Part shown: piece after piece, positions 49,581-58,534 of the stretch
How the letters are laid out: each line of letters starts with the position of its first letter
Numbering within the stretch: position 1 is the first letter of the stretch
Origin: Streptomyces roseifaciens
GTDB taxonomy: Bacteria; Actinomycetota; Actinomycetes; Streptomycetales; Streptomycetaceae
NCBI RefSeq assembly: GCF_001445655.1
Contig: NZ_LNBE01000003.1
Coordinates: forward strand, 912,530 to 976,529
Length of the DNA stretch: 64,000 bases
Direction of reading: 5' to 3'
The notes under the pieces: model-generated
Databases searched by the model: none
What the model was told of the DNA's origin: nothing
Seen by the model: the letters and a program-made list of their open reading frames with translations, nothing else
Position numbers and translations under genes: made by a program

Positions 49581-50639
49581 CTACGGGGCGGCTCCGTGCG
49601 CCGTGAGCGCCGCCAGCACCTCCTCCGCCTCCGCCATCACGCGCCCGACCAGCTCGGCGCACGTGGGCAGGTCGTCGATGACACCGGCGACCTGCCCCGA
49701 GGCCATCACCCCCACGTCCGTGCGGCCGTCCACCATCGCGGCCCGCAGCAGCACCGGCGTGTTCGCCGCCATCAGCACCTGACTCAACGTCAGCTCGCGT
49801 CCGTGGCGCATCGCCAGGCCGTCGCGCACCATCGCCGCCCAGCCGGTCCCCGACAGCGCCCGGAAAGCGGCCGCGTGCCGCAGCGACCGGACGAGCCCGC
49901 CGAGCCGCCCCGAGCGCTCCAGCCCCGCGACGAAGGGCGTGCGCAGCATTCGGTGGGGGAGGCCGTCGACCTTCGTCGTGACCGTGACGTCCCGCACCGT
50001 CGCCGCGAGGTACGCCGCTTTCACCGCGCCGGGCACCGTGCTGTCCGCGGTCAGCAGGAAGCGCGTGCCCATGGCGACCCCCGCCGCACCGAACGCCAGG
50101 GCCGCCACCAGCCCGCGCCCGTCGCGGAAGCCGCCCGCCGCGACCACTGGGATGCCCACCGCGTCCACCACCTGCGGCAGCAGGACCGACGTCGCGACCT
50201 CGCCCGTATGGCCGCCGCCCTCCGCGCCCTGCACCACTACCGCGTCCGCGCCCCAGGCCGCCACTTTCTCGGCGTGCCGCCGCGCCCCCACCGACGGGAC
50301 GACGACGACCCCGGCGTCCTTCAGGCGGGCGATCAGCTCCCGGGACGGGGCGAGCGCGAACGACGCGACCCGCACGCCCTCCTCGATCAGGATGTCCACA
50401 CGCTCCCGGGCGTCGCCCGCGTCCGCCCGCAGATTGACCCCGAACGGCTGCCCGGTGCGGGAGCGCACCTTCCTGATGGCGGCCCTGAGCCCGTCCGGCG
50501 TCATCGTGGCCGAGCCCAGGATGCCGAGGGCGCCCGCCTCCGCCACGGCCGACACCAGACGCGGGCCCGCCACCCAGCCCATGCCCGTCTGGACGAGCGG
50601 ATGCCGTACGCCCACCAGGTCGGTCAGGGCCGTCCTCAC
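49581..50639 (-). CDS. ipdC: Nitronate monooxygenase-like flavoprotein IpdC
   Basis: The protein has 352 residues. It has an FMN TIM barrel of the NPD/2-nitropropane dioxygenase family: GMGWVAGPRLVSAVAEAGALGILGSA, GVNL near 68, VQGAEGGGHTG and PVVAAGGFRDG. In steroid degraders IpdC is a flavin-dependent enzyme that acts on a 5-hydroxy intermediate of ring C/D breakdown. The GTG overlaps the ipdB stop (GTGA), part of the echA20-ipdA-ipdB-ipdC operon, the same order as elsewhere. Confidence 0.88.
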   Translation of the reverse strand: MRTALTDLVGVRHPLVQTGMGWVAGPRLVSAVAEAGALGILGSATMTPDGLRAAIRKVRSRTGQPFGVNLRADAGDARERVDILIEEGVRVASFALAPSRELIARLKDAGVVVVPSVGARRHAEKVAAWGADAVVVQGAEGGGHTGEVATSVLLPQVVDAVGIPVVAAGGFRDGRGLVAALAFGAAGVAMGTRFLLTADSTVPGAVKAAYLAATVRDVTVTTKVDGLPHRMLRTPFVAGLERSGRLGGLVRSLRHAAAFRALSGTGWAAMVRDGLAMRHGRELTLSQVLMAANTPVLLRAAMVDGRTDVGVMASGQVAGVIDDLPTCAELVGRVMAEAEEVLAALTAHGAAP

Positions 50640-51406
50640 CCCCGTACCTCCCGCGCGCGCAACCCGTCCGGGTCGATGACCTCACGGATCAGCCGCAGCT
50701 CCTCGGCGGAGGGCGGGCGGGTGCGCGGCACGTCCCGGGGGACCTCCAGGGCGAACCCGGTGGCCGCCTGCAGCTCGGCGGCCGTCACGCCGGGGTGCAG
50801 GGAGCGCACCCGCATCGTGCGGTCCGGCGTCTCGAAGTCGAGGACGGCCAGGTCGGTGACCACGCGCGGGATGCGGTGGAAGCGCGTCGCCGACGGCCCC
50901 GCGGCCGCCGCCCGGTCGTAGCCGACACCGCTGACCATGTCGACCTTCTCGACCAGGACGCGCGGGGAGTGCCGCGGGATCCAGTAACTCGTCGGGTTGT
51001 TCAGGGTGTTGGCCGGTGCCCCGCGCACGCCGAGCAGCTGCCGGTCGGGCCGGTGCCAGTCGCCGACGCAGGAGATGTTCTGGTTGCCGTGCCGGTCGAG
51101 CTGGGCCGCCCCCATCATCACGTGCCGCCGCCCGCCCGCGACCACGGCCAGGTGCCGCCGGAAGGGCAGCCACCCCTCGACGGCCCGGGGCCTGGCGCCC
51201 AGCGCGGGCACGTCGGCCATCAGCAGCGCCTCCCCGTCCGTGAGCAGCAGGTCCGGGGCGAAGGTGAGCCGCGCGAGCCGCGCACCGATCGTCGGGACCA
51301 CCCCCATCGGGCTGGCCAGGACCTCCCCGTCGCCGCGCCACGCCTCCGCGCACGCCACGACGCACACCTCGGCGCGCCCGGCGCTCACGCCGCGTCCGCC
51401 GCTCAC
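50636..51406 (-). CDS. ipdB: IpdB, beta subunit of the ring-opening CoA-transferase-like hydrolase
   Basis: The protein has 256 residues. It belongs to the CoA-transferase beta superfamily (LTFAPDLLLTDGEALLMADVP and MMGAAQLDRHGNQNISCVG, with NTLNNPTSYWIP). IpdAB is a heterotetramer that hydrolytically opens the last ring (COCHEA-CoA hydrolase) and does not transfer CoA. The GTG at 51406 overlaps the ipdA stop; a second GTG at 51388 is possible. Confidence 0.88.
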   Translation of the reverse strand: MSGGRGVSAGRAEVCVVACAEAWRGDGEVLASPMGVVPTIGARLARLTFAPDLLLTDGEALLMADVPALGARPRAVEGWLPFRRHLAVVAGGRRHVMMGAAQLDRHGNQNISCVGDWHRPDRQLLGVRGAPANTLNNPTSYWIPRHSPRVLVEKVDMVSGVGYDRAAAAGPSATRFHRIPRVVTDLAVLDFETPDRTMRVRSLHPGVTAAELQAATGFALEVPRDVPRTRPPSAEELRLIREVIDPDGLRAREVRG

Positions 51407-52269
51407 GCCGCGCCCTCGGTGAAGTCGTCGACCGCGGCGCGGTAGGCGTCCTCGTCCCCCGACAGGAAGCGGTCGGCGAACTCCCGCCAGGCCCCCGGGC
51501 CCGCCGCCGCCGCGGCGTACGCGGCCTGGAACGCCTCGTCCCGGTCGTAGTCCGGCACGCAGGAGGTGAAGTGCGCCCCGCCCGGCGCCTCGATGACGCC
51601 GTTGACGCAGCTGCGCTGCACGAGCAGCGTCTGCGGGCCGCCGCCCTCGGCGAACCCGGCGCTGTCGACCAGCCGTTCGCAGGAGACGTACGCCTCGCGC
51701 GCCGCCTCGCAGAACAGGTCGTCGAAGTACGGGTCCGGGCCCAGGTACTGGGCGTTGCCGCGCGCGTCCGCCCGGTTGAGGTGCACGAGCGCCGCGTCCA
51801 GCGTGAGCGCCGGGACGGCGACGAGCTCCTCCCCGTCCTCGTACGGCGACGTCACCGTGCGCAGACAGGGGTTGACGGTCATGACGTCCGAGCCGAGGCC
51901 CGCCCGTACCGGCAGGAACGGCAGCCGGTGCGCCGCGGCCGTCAGCCCCCACATGAACATCGCCTCGTCCAGCTCGACGAGTTCGACGTCCCCGCGCTGG
52001 CGGGCGGCGCGGAAGTGCGGTTCGAGCGGGATCGAGTCGAGCGTCGCGAAGGCCGCGACGAGCTTGCGGACCCGGCCCGCGGCCACCAGCAGGCCGACGT
52101 CCGGGCCGCCGTAGGAGACCACGGTCAGGTCGCGGACGTCCGAGCGCAGCAGGGCCCTGACGAGGGCCATCGGCTTGCGCCGGGAGCCCCAGCCGCCGAT
52201 GCCGACGGTCATCCCGCTCTCCAGGTGCGCCACCGCCTCGTCGGCGGTCATCGTCTTGTCGCCGTTCAC
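51403..52269 (-). CDS. ipdA: IpdA, alpha subunit of the ring-opening CoA-transferase-like hydrolase
   Basis: The protein has 288 residues. TMTADEAVAHLESGMTVGIGGWGSRRKPMALVRAL is the CoA-transferase alpha N-terminus. VELVELDEAMFMWGLTAAA carries the acidic residue region, and the FLPVRAGLGSDVMTVNP block is typical of IpdA. The GTG at 52269 overlaps the echA20 stop. It works with IpdB in the cytoplasm on the final cyclic intermediate. Confidence 0.88.
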   Translation of the reverse strand: MNGDKTMTADEAVAHLESGMTVGIGGWGSRRKPMALVRALLRSDVRDLTVVSYGGPDVGLLVAAGRVRKLVAAFATLDSIPLEPHFRAARQRGDVELVELDEAMFMWGLTAAAHRLPFLPVRAGLGSDVMTVNPCLRTVTSPYEDGEELVAVPALTLDAALVHLNRADARGNAQYLGPDPYFDDLFCEAAREAYVSCERLVDSAGFAEGGGPQTLLVQRSCVNGVIEAPGGAHFTSCVPDYDRDEAFQAAYAAAAAGPGAWREFADRFLSGDEDAYRAAVDDFTEGAA

Positions 52270-53051
52270 GGTTCCTCCCGCCCCTCCCGTTCCTTCCGGT
52301 CGCCGCGGCCGCCGCCGGAGCCGAACGCCTCGCGGAGGCGGTCGCCGACGCCGCACAGGCCGGCCTCGAAGGTGAAGCCCTGCTCGTAGCGGTAGCTGCG
52401 GTGCACGTCCACCGGGTCGATGCCGTTGAGCGCGGCCTTCGCCAGGCGCAGCAGCGACCCGTCCTTGGCGGCGATCTCCCCGGCCAGCTCCAGGGCGGCC
52501 ACGCGGAGCCCGTCGCGCGGCACGACGCGCCAGACGGATCCGTGCCGGTGCAGCTCCTGCGCGGTGACCGTGCGCGAGGTGAAGTAGAGCGTGCGCATCA
52601 GGTGCTGCGGGACGAGCCGGGCCAGGTGCGTGGCGGCGCCGAGCGCGCCCCGGTCCAGCTCGGGCAGGCCGAACGCGGCGTCCTCGGAGGCGACGACGGC
52701 GTCGGCGTTGCCGACCAGGCCGACGCCCCCGCCCAGGCAGAAGCCGTGCACGGCGGCGATCACCGGTACCTGGCAGTCGTAGACCGCGGAGAAGGCCGCC
52801 GCGCAGGCGTGGTTGGCGCCGATCAGGGCCTCGTGGCCGGGGGAGTCCCGGATCTCCTTGAGGTCCACGCCGGCGTTGAAGCCGCGCCCGGCGGCGGTCA
52901 GCACGACACAGCGGACCGCGGGGTCGGCGCCGGCTGCGCCGACCGCTCCCGCCAGGTCGTACCAGCCCTGCACGGGCAGGGCGTTGACGGGCGGGAAGTC
53001 CACGGTGACGACGGCGACGGCCGGTTCGGGGCGTGAGGTGAAGACACTCAT
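52266..53051 (-). CDS. echA20: EchA20-like crotonase (ring D hydrolase)
   Basis: The protein has 261 residues. It has the crotonase fold with FNAGVDLKEIRDSPGHEALI, HGFCLGGGVGLVGNADAVVA and FGLPELDRG. The Glu164 equivalent is kept (GLPEL), while the Glu144 position is Gly, in keeping with a hydrolase rather than a hydratase; EchA20 opens ring D. The ATG at 53051 has GGAGG close upstream. It is the first gene of the four-gene minus-strand operon under KstR2 box 2. Confidence 0.85.
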   Translation of the reverse strand: MSVFTSRPEPAVAVVTVDFPPVNALPVQGWYDLAGAVGAAGADPAVRCVVLTAAGRGFNAGVDLKEIRDSPGHEALIGANHACAAAFSAVYDCQVPVIAAVHGFCLGGGVGLVGNADAVVASEDAAFGLPELDRGALGAATHLARLVPQHLMRTLYFTSRTVTAQELHRHGSVWRVVPRDGLRVAALELAGEIAAKDGSLLRLAKAALNGIDPVDVHRSYRYEQGFTFEAGLCGVGDRLREAFGSGGGRGDRKEREGREEP

Positions 53052-53072
53052 CGGAGGATCCGCTACCTTTCC

Positions 53073-53086
53073 ACCAAACGTTTGTT
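53073..53086. promoter_or_regulatory. KstR2 operator (box 2)
   Basis: ACCAAACGTTTGTT matches AnCAAGnnCTTGnT except for a symmetrical G-to-A/C-to-T pair, and aligns with box 1 in the opposite orientation (CTAACAA-NN-GTTTGG). It lies 22 bp upstream of echA20 and 56 bp upstream of the SDR genes. Confidence 0.75.
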
Positions 53087-53141
53087 AGGCAGCACGCTCG
53101 TTCACGGTAGCAGCGGACGACCCGCCGCGGGAGGTGGCGCG

Positions 53142-53975
53142 ATGCCGGACGGTACGGAGGCGGGGCGGGGCGGTACGGAGGCGGGGCCGAAGCCCCAAGG
53201 GGCTCGCACCGTCGTCGTCACCGGCGGCACGCGCGGCGTGGGGGCGGGGATCGCCCGGGCCTTCCTGCGAACCGGCGCGCACGTCGTCGTCTGCGCCCGC
53301 CGCCCGCCGGACCGGCCCGTCACGGCCGCCGGGCGCACCGCCCGCCACCTGCCCGCGGACCTGCGCGACCCGGCCGCCGTCACCGCCCTCTTCGAACAGG
53401 TGGCCCACGAGTACGGGCGCCTCGACGTCCTCGTGAACAACGCGGGCGGCACGCCCTTCCGGCTGCTCGACGCGGCCGGCGCGGAACGCCACGCGCGCGT
53501 CATCGCCCTCAACCTCGTCGCACCGCTGACCGCGTCGCTCGCCGCGTACCCCCTGCTGCGCGCACGGCCGGACGGCGGCTGCATCCTGATGGTCGGCAGC
53601 GTGAGCGGCACCCGCCCCTCGCCGGGCACCGCCGCCTACGGCGCCGCCAAGGCCGGACTGCACAGCCTCGCCCGCACCATGGCCGTCGAATGGGCCCCCG
53701 CCGTCCGCGTCAACACCCTCGTCCTCGGCATGGTGCGCACCGAATCCGCACACCTCCACTACGGGGACGCCGACGGCCTCGCCGCCGTCGCCCGCACCGT
53801 GCCCGCGGGGCGGCTCGCCGAGCCCGGCGAGGTCGGCGCCGCCGCCGTCTTCCTGGCCTCCGCCGACGCCGCCCACATCACCGGCGCCGACCTGCTCGTC
53901 CACGGCGGCGGCGAACGGCCCGCCTTCCTTGCCGCCGCCACCGTCAATCACGACCACGAGGAGCCCCCGACATGA
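53142..53975 (+). CDS. Short-chain dehydrogenase (KstR2 regulon, Rv3549c-like)
   Basis: The protein has 277 residues. The SDR motifs are VVVTGGTRGVGAGIARAFL, DVLVNNAGG, catalytic Ser in VGSVSGTR and YGAAKAG. The Glu/Gly-rich N-terminal 20 residues are outside the fold. GGAGG lies seven bases before the ATG. It overlaps the next SDR gene by ATGA. The same pair of SDRs sits beside echA20-ipdAB in other steroid degraders; its exact reaction is not established. Confidence 0.82.
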   Translation: MPDGTEAGRGGTEAGPKPQGARTVVVTGGTRGVGAGIARAFLRTGAHVVVCARRPPDRPVTAAGRTARHLPADLRDPAAVTALFEQVAHEYGRLDVLVNNAGGTPFRLLDAAGAERHARVIALNLVAPLTASLAAYPLLRARPDGGCILMVGSVSGTRPSPGTAAYGAAKAGLHSLARTMAVEWAPAVRVNTLVLGMVRTESAHLHYGDADGLAAVARTVPAGRLAEPGEVGAAAVFLASADAAHITGADLLVHGGGERPAFLAAATVNHDHEEPPT

Positions 53976-54886
53976 CCGGAATCTGCGCCGGACGCGTCGC
54001 CGCCGTCACCGGCGCCGGCCGCGGCCTGGGCCGGGCACACGCCCTCGCCCTCGCGGCCGAAGGCGCACGGGTCGTCGTGAACGAACTGCCGGGGACCTCG
54101 GCGGGCAAGGCGAGGCGCGTCGTCGATGAGATCCGGGAGCGGGGCGGCGAAGCCGTCGTGCACAGCGGCGACGTCTCCACGGACGAAGGCGCGGCGGCCC
54201 TCGTCGCCACCGCCCTCGACGCCTACGGCCGGCTCGACACGCTCGTCAACAACGCGGGCATCCTGCGCGACCGGATGCTCGTCAACCTCGGCGAGGACGA
54301 CTGGGATGCCGTCGTCGCCGTCCACCTCAAAGGCCACTTCCTGCCGCTGCGGCACGCCGCCGCGCACTGGCGGGCCGAGCACAAGGCCGGACGCACGCCG
54401 CAGGCCCGCATCGTCAACACCACGTCGGGGGCCGGGCTGCTCGGCAGCGTCGGGCAGGCCAACTACGCCGCCGCGAAGGCCGGCATCGTCGCCCTGACCC
54501 TCGTCGCCGCCGCCGAACTGGCCCGCTACGGCGTCCAGGCCAACGCCGTCGCCCCCGCCGCCCGCACCCGGATGACCGAGCGGACCTTCGCCGCGACGAT
54601 GGCCGCGCCGGAACACGGCTTCGACGCCATGGCCCCCGCCAACGTCTCCCCGCTCGTGGTCTGGCTCGGCTCGGCCCACTCGGCCGGCGTCACCGGCCAG
54701 GTCTTCGCCGCGGAGGCGGGCCGCATCACCGTCATGGAGGGCTGGCACCCGGGCCCCGTCACCGACAAGGGCGACCGCTGGACCCCGAAGGAGGCGGGGG
54801 AGGCGGTCCGGGGGCTGCTGGCGGGGGCGCGGGTGCCGGGGGCGGTCTACGGAGTGGGGCATCCGGGCATGTGCGACGGCTCGTGA
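53972..54886 (+). CDS. Short-chain dehydrogenase (KstR2 regulon, Rv3548c-like)
   Basis: The protein has 304 residues. Motifs AAVTGAGRGLGRAHALALAAEG, DTLVNNAGILRDRML, NTTSGAGLLGSVGQANYAAAKAG (Ser, Tyr, Lys) are those of the long SDR group related to the 3-hydroxyacyl-CoA dehydrogenase part of multifunctional enzymes. The C-terminal extension (WTPKEAGEAVRGLLAG) is typical of that group. It is the last gene of the KstR2 unit. Confidence 0.83.
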   Translation: MTGICAGRVAAVTGAGRGLGRAHALALAAEGARVVVNELPGTSAGKARRVVDEIRERGGEAVVHSGDVSTDEGAAALVATALDAYGRLDTLVNNAGILRDRMLVNLGEDDWDAVVAVHLKGHFLPLRHAAAHWRAEHKAGRTPQARIVNTTSGAGLLGSVGQANYAAAKAGIVALTLVAAAELARYGVQANAVAPAARTRMTERTFAATMAAPEHGFDAMAPANVSPLVVWLGSAHSAGVTGQVFAAEAGRITVMEGWHPGPVTDKGDRWTPKEAGEAVRGLLAGARVPGAVYGVGHPGMCDGS

Positions 54887-54938
54887 GGAACCCGGCTTCC
54901 CCCGCCGCCGGGGAGCCCGGCCGGGGCGGAAGCCCCGG

Positions 54939-55811
54939 CTACGACACCACGTCCTTCCCCCGGAAGTGGCGGAACGCCAGGGCGAACAGGACCAGCGCGT
55001 ACGCCACCGACACCGCCGTCCCCTTGATCATCCCGCCCCACTCCAGCCGCGGCTGCAACGCGTCCGCCCACGCGAACTGCCAGTGCGCCGGCAGGAAGTC
55101 CCGCCAGTGGCCCAGCGCCGTCACGGCGTCCAGGACGTTGCCGACGATCGTCAGGCCGACCGCACCGCCCACCGCGCCCAGCGGCGCGTCCGTGACCGTC
55201 GACAGCCAGAACGCCAGCCCGGCCGTCACCAGCTGACCGACGAAGACGAAGGCCACGACGATCGCGAGCCGCCCCACGGCGGTGGTGCCCGGCAGCGAGC
55301 CGCCCGTCGGGATCTGCAGCGGCCCCCAGCCGTACGCGGCCGTGCCCGCCGCCAGGGCCACCACCGGCAGCAGCACCATCGCCGCCGCGCTGAACGCCAG
55401 CGCCACCGTCAGCTTGCTGACCAGCAGCCGGGTCCGCGGCACCGGTGCCGCGAGCAGGTAGCGCAGCGAGGACCAGCCGGCCTCGGACGCCACCGTGTCG
55501 CCGCAGAACAGCGCGACCGGCACCACGAGCAGGAAGCCCGCCGAGACGAACAGGCACGTCGCGGTGAAGTTCGCCCCGGAGGCCGTGGCGGTGTCGATGA
55601 GCGTCACCCGCCCGTTCCGCCCGCTCGGCTGCCCTCCGATCGCGAACGCCGCGATCAGCACGAACGGCAGGACCGCGAGCACCGCCCCGACCACCAGCGT
55701 CCGGCGCCGCCGCAGCTGCCGCATCGCCTCGACGCGCAGCGGCAGCGTGTGCCGCGCCCGGTAGCCGGGAGCGGACTCGGCCGCCTTCTCCACGTGCCCC
55801 ACTGCGCTCAC
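54939..55811 (-). CDS. ABC-2 type transporter permease
   Basis: The protein has 290 residues and about six membrane helices, starting at RRTLVVGAVLAVLPFVLIAAFAIGG. CGDTVASEAGWSSLRYLLAAPVPRTRLLVSKL is the typical ABC-2 permease loop. The GTG start overlaps the stop of the hydrolase-ATPase fusion gene, so the two form one exporter. The substrate is unknown; a compound or peptide cut by the attached hydrolase is a possibility. Confidence 0.88.
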   Translation of the reverse strand: MSAVGHVEKAAESAPGYRARHTLPLRVEAMRQLRRRRTLVVGAVLAVLPFVLIAAFAIGGQPSGRNGRVTLIDTATASGANFTATCLFVSAGFLLVVPVALFCGDTVASEAGWSSLRYLLAAPVPRTRLLVSKLTVALAFSAAAMVLLPVVALAAGTAAYGWGPLQIPTGGSLPGTTAVGRLAIVVAFVFVGQLVTAGLAFWLSTVTDAPLGAVGGAVGLTIVGNVLDAVTALGHWRDFLPAHWQFAWADALQPRLEWGGMIKGTAVSVAYALVLFALAFRHFRGKDVVS

Positions 55812-58534
55812 GACGTGCCTCCGATCAGGGTCAGGAACGCGTCCTCCAGGCGGCGGTGCGGACCCACGCTCGCCACCGGGATCTCCAGCCGGACCAGCTC
55901 GGCCAGCAGTTGCGGCGCGCTCGCGCCGTCCAGCCGGACCAGCAGGCCCTCCTCGGCCCGTACCGCCGAGGCCACCCCCGGCAGCGCGGCCACCTTGTCC
56001 GCCGTCACCTCCGACACCTCGCCCTCGATGCCGACCAGCAGCGTGTCGCCCGAGCCGACGATGTCCCCGACCGGGCCGGCGGTCACCAGCCGGCCCCGGT
56101 CCATGACGACCAGGTGCGTGCAGCTCTGCTCGACCTCGGAGAGGAGGTGGCTGGAGACGATGACGGTACGGCCGGCGGCCGCGTAGCGGATCATCACCTC
56201 GCGCATCTCCCGGATCTGCGGCGGGTCCAGCCCGTTCGTCGGTTCGTCCAGGATCAGCAGGTCCGGCAGCCCCAGCATGGCCTGGGCGATGGCGAGCCGC
56301 TGCCGCATGCCCTGCGAGTACGTGCGCACGGCGCGCTCCAGCGCCGGGCCCAGCCCCGCGATCTCCAGGGCCTCCTCGATGTGCGCGTCCCCGGCCGGCC
56401 GGCCCGTCGCCTGCCAGTACAGGTCGAGGTTGGCGCGGCCGGACAGGTGCGGCAGGAAGCCCGCGCCCTCCACGAACGCCCCGACCCGCGACAGCACGGG
56501 CGCACCCGGCCGCACCGCGTGCCCGAAGACCCGCACCTCGCCCGCGTCGGGGCGGATGAGCCCCATGAGCATGCGCAGCGTCGTGGTCTTGCCCGCGCCG
56601 TTCGGCCCCAGCAGACCGAGGACCTGCCCGCGTTCGACGCGGAAGGACAGCTCCCGCACGGCGTACCGGTCGGCGGACTTGGCGTACCGCTTGCTCAGAC
56701 CGGTGATCTGCAGCGGCACTCCGGCGAGGGCCGGGTCCGGCGCCGGAGCGGTCACCCGCCGCCGCCCGGTGAGCAGCACGGCGGCCGCGACGAGCACACC
56801 GCCCAGCGGCAGGCCCCACGTCCACCAGGGCAGCGCGCCCGAAGCCGTCCGCACCTCGGGCGCCGTCGGCACGCTCAGCCCGCCCTCCAGGGAGACGGAG
56901 TACGTGGCGGGCGCGGCCGGCGAGGCGTAGCCGAGGTCGGTCGAGGCGATCACGAGCCGCATCCGGTGGCCGGACTCGAAGGTGTGGTCGATCGCCGGGA
57001 GCTTCAGCTCCACCGTCCGCCCGGCCTTGGCGTCCTCGACCCGTACCGGCGCGACGAGCTGCGCGGGCAGCACCTGCTGCCCGTTCGGGCCGACGTCGTA
57101 CACCTTGGCGAACAGCACAGCTTCGCCCGTGTCGGAGGCGACCTTGACCTTCGCCGTCGGGGAGCCCGTCACCCGGACGCCCTCGGTCAGGCGCGCCGAC
57201 TCGAACCGGGCGTGCTGTCCGGGGAAGTCGAGCGACAACCCCAGCCCGAACCCGGACAGCTGCGACACCGCGCCCCCGACCCCGGGCACGGCGGAGATCG
57301 CCGGGGGCGCCGCCCCCGGCGGGTTGGCGAAGGACTGCCTCCGCCCGGACAGCTCGACCGTCCGCGGGTCGTTGTGCAGACCCGGATAGCTGCTGCCGCT
57401 CGCACCGCGCAGCTGCGCCTTGCCGTCGGTGGTGTCGATCCCGCCCGTCCTGCTGACCCGGAAGGCGGGTCCGGTGGACGCGCTGTCGTCGTCCTTGAGG
57501 TAACGGTCGAACCACGCGCGCGTGCGCAGCGCCGTCCGGTCGGCCTCACCGAAGCCGGAGTCGTGGCCCCCTGCGACCCAGTCGACCGCGACGGGCGCGC
57601 CGTTGCGGCCGATCGCCCGCGCCGCCGCGTCGGACTGGTCCAGCGGGAAGAGCGAGTCGGTCTGGCCCTGGACGAGCAGCGCGGGCACCTTGATGCGGCC
57701 GGCGACCGCGGCGGGGCTGCGGCGCTCCAGCAGCTCCCGCGCCTGCGCGTCGGGCTTGCCGGCCACGGCCACCCGTTCGTACATCTCGCACAGCTGCTTC
57801 TCGAACCGCCCGCAGCCGAGCGGCCCGGAGGGAGCCGGCGGCGCGCTGCGCGGAGCCGCGGCGGCCTTGCCGCCTGCAGCGGGCCCCGGGGCCGCCGCCG
57901 AGCCGGAGGTGAAGAAGATCCCGGCCCAGAGTTTCTTGAACACCCCCTCCGGGAAGAGGGCGTCGGCGAGGTTCCAGTACGTGACCTGCGGGGCGATCGC
58001 GTCGACGCGCTTGTCGTGACCGGCCGCCAGCAGCGCGACCGCGCCGCCGTACGAGCCGCCCGCTATGCCGACCGTGGGGTCCTTGTCCCCGTCCAGCTCG
58101 ACCTCGGGGCGCGCGGCGAGCCAGTCGATCAGCCGGCTCACGTCGGCGACCTCGCGGTCCGGGTCGTTCAGCCCGATCCGGCCCGTGGAGCGACCGAAGC
58201 CGCGCGCGGACCACGTGAGCACCGCGTAGCCGGAGCGCGCCAGGTCCTGGGCCTGGCCGCGCAGGTCGTCCTTGCTGCCGCCGAAGCCGTGCGCGAGCAG
58301 GACGGCGGGCCTGCGGCCCTCCCCGCCCGCGGTGAAGAACGACGTGTCGATCCGTACCGAACCGCTCGCGCCCGGCGCCTCCGGCACCGTCATGAAGCGG
58401 TCCTCGCGGTGCACGGGCGGATCGCCCCCGGCCCCGGAGGCCACGGCCCAGGTGCCGCCGCCGGCGAGCACGACGGCCGCGGCGGCGGTGGCGACGAGCC
58501 GTCGCCCGCGCAGGCGGGGAATACGCAGCTTCAT
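55808..58534 (-). CDS. Fusion protein: extracytoplasmic alpha/beta hydrolase + membrane helix + ABC ATPase
   Basis: The protein has 908 residues. A first membrane segment (about 13-33) precedes an alpha/beta hydrolase of the X-Pro dipeptidyl-peptidase/CocE type with Ser161 (GGSYGG), Asp292 (GQTDSLFP) and His323 (AGGHDSGFG), followed by a beta-sandwich C-terminal region. A second membrane helix (about 567-588, PWWTWGLPLGGVLVAAAVLL) leads to a full ABC ATPase: GPNGAGKTT (642-650), YSQGMRQR signature and LLILDEPTNGLD. The topology puts the hydrolase outside and the ATPase inside. It is co-translated with an ABC-2 permease. Confidence 0.9.
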   Translation of the reverse strand: MKLRIPRLRGRRLVATAAAAVVLAGGGTWAVASGAGGDPPVHREDRFMTVPEAPGASGSVRIDTSFFTAGGEGRRPAVLLAHGFGGSKDDLRGQAQDLARSGYAVLTWSARGFGRSTGRIGLNDPDREVADVSRLIDWLAARPEVELDGDKDPTVGIAGGSYGGAVALLAAGHDKRVDAIAPQVTYWNLADALFPEGVFKKLWAGIFFTSGSAAAPGPAAGGKAAAAPRSAPPAPSGPLGCGRFEKQLCEMYERVAVAGKPDAQARELLERRSPAAVAGRIKVPALLVQGQTDSLFPLDQSDAAARAIGRNGAPVAVDWVAGGHDSGFGEADRTALRTRAWFDRYLKDDDSASTGPAFRVSRTGGIDTTDGKAQLRGASGSSYPGLHNDPRTVELSGRRQSFANPPGAAPPAISAVPGVGGAVSQLSGFGLGLSLDFPGQHARFESARLTEGVRVTGSPTAKVKVASDTGEAVLFAKVYDVGPNGQQVLPAQLVAPVRVEDAKAGRTVELKLPAIDHTFESGHRMRLVIASTDLGYASPAAPATYSVSLEGGLSVPTAPEVRTASGALPWWTWGLPLGGVLVAAAVLLTGRRRVTAPAPDPALAGVPLQITGLSKRYAKSADRYAVRELSFRVERGQVLGLLGPNGAGKTTTLRMLMGLIRPDAGEVRVFGHAVRPGAPVLSRVGAFVEGAGFLPHLSGRANLDLYWQATGRPAGDAHIEEALEIAGLGPALERAVRTYSQGMRQRLAIAQAMLGLPDLLILDEPTNGLDPPQIREMREVMIRYAAAGRTVIVSSHLLSEVEQSCTHLVVMDRGRLVTAGPVGDIVGSGDTLLVGIEGEVSEVTADKVAALPGVASAVRAEEGLLVRLDGASAPQLLAELVRLEIPVASVGPHRRLEDAFLTLIGGTS

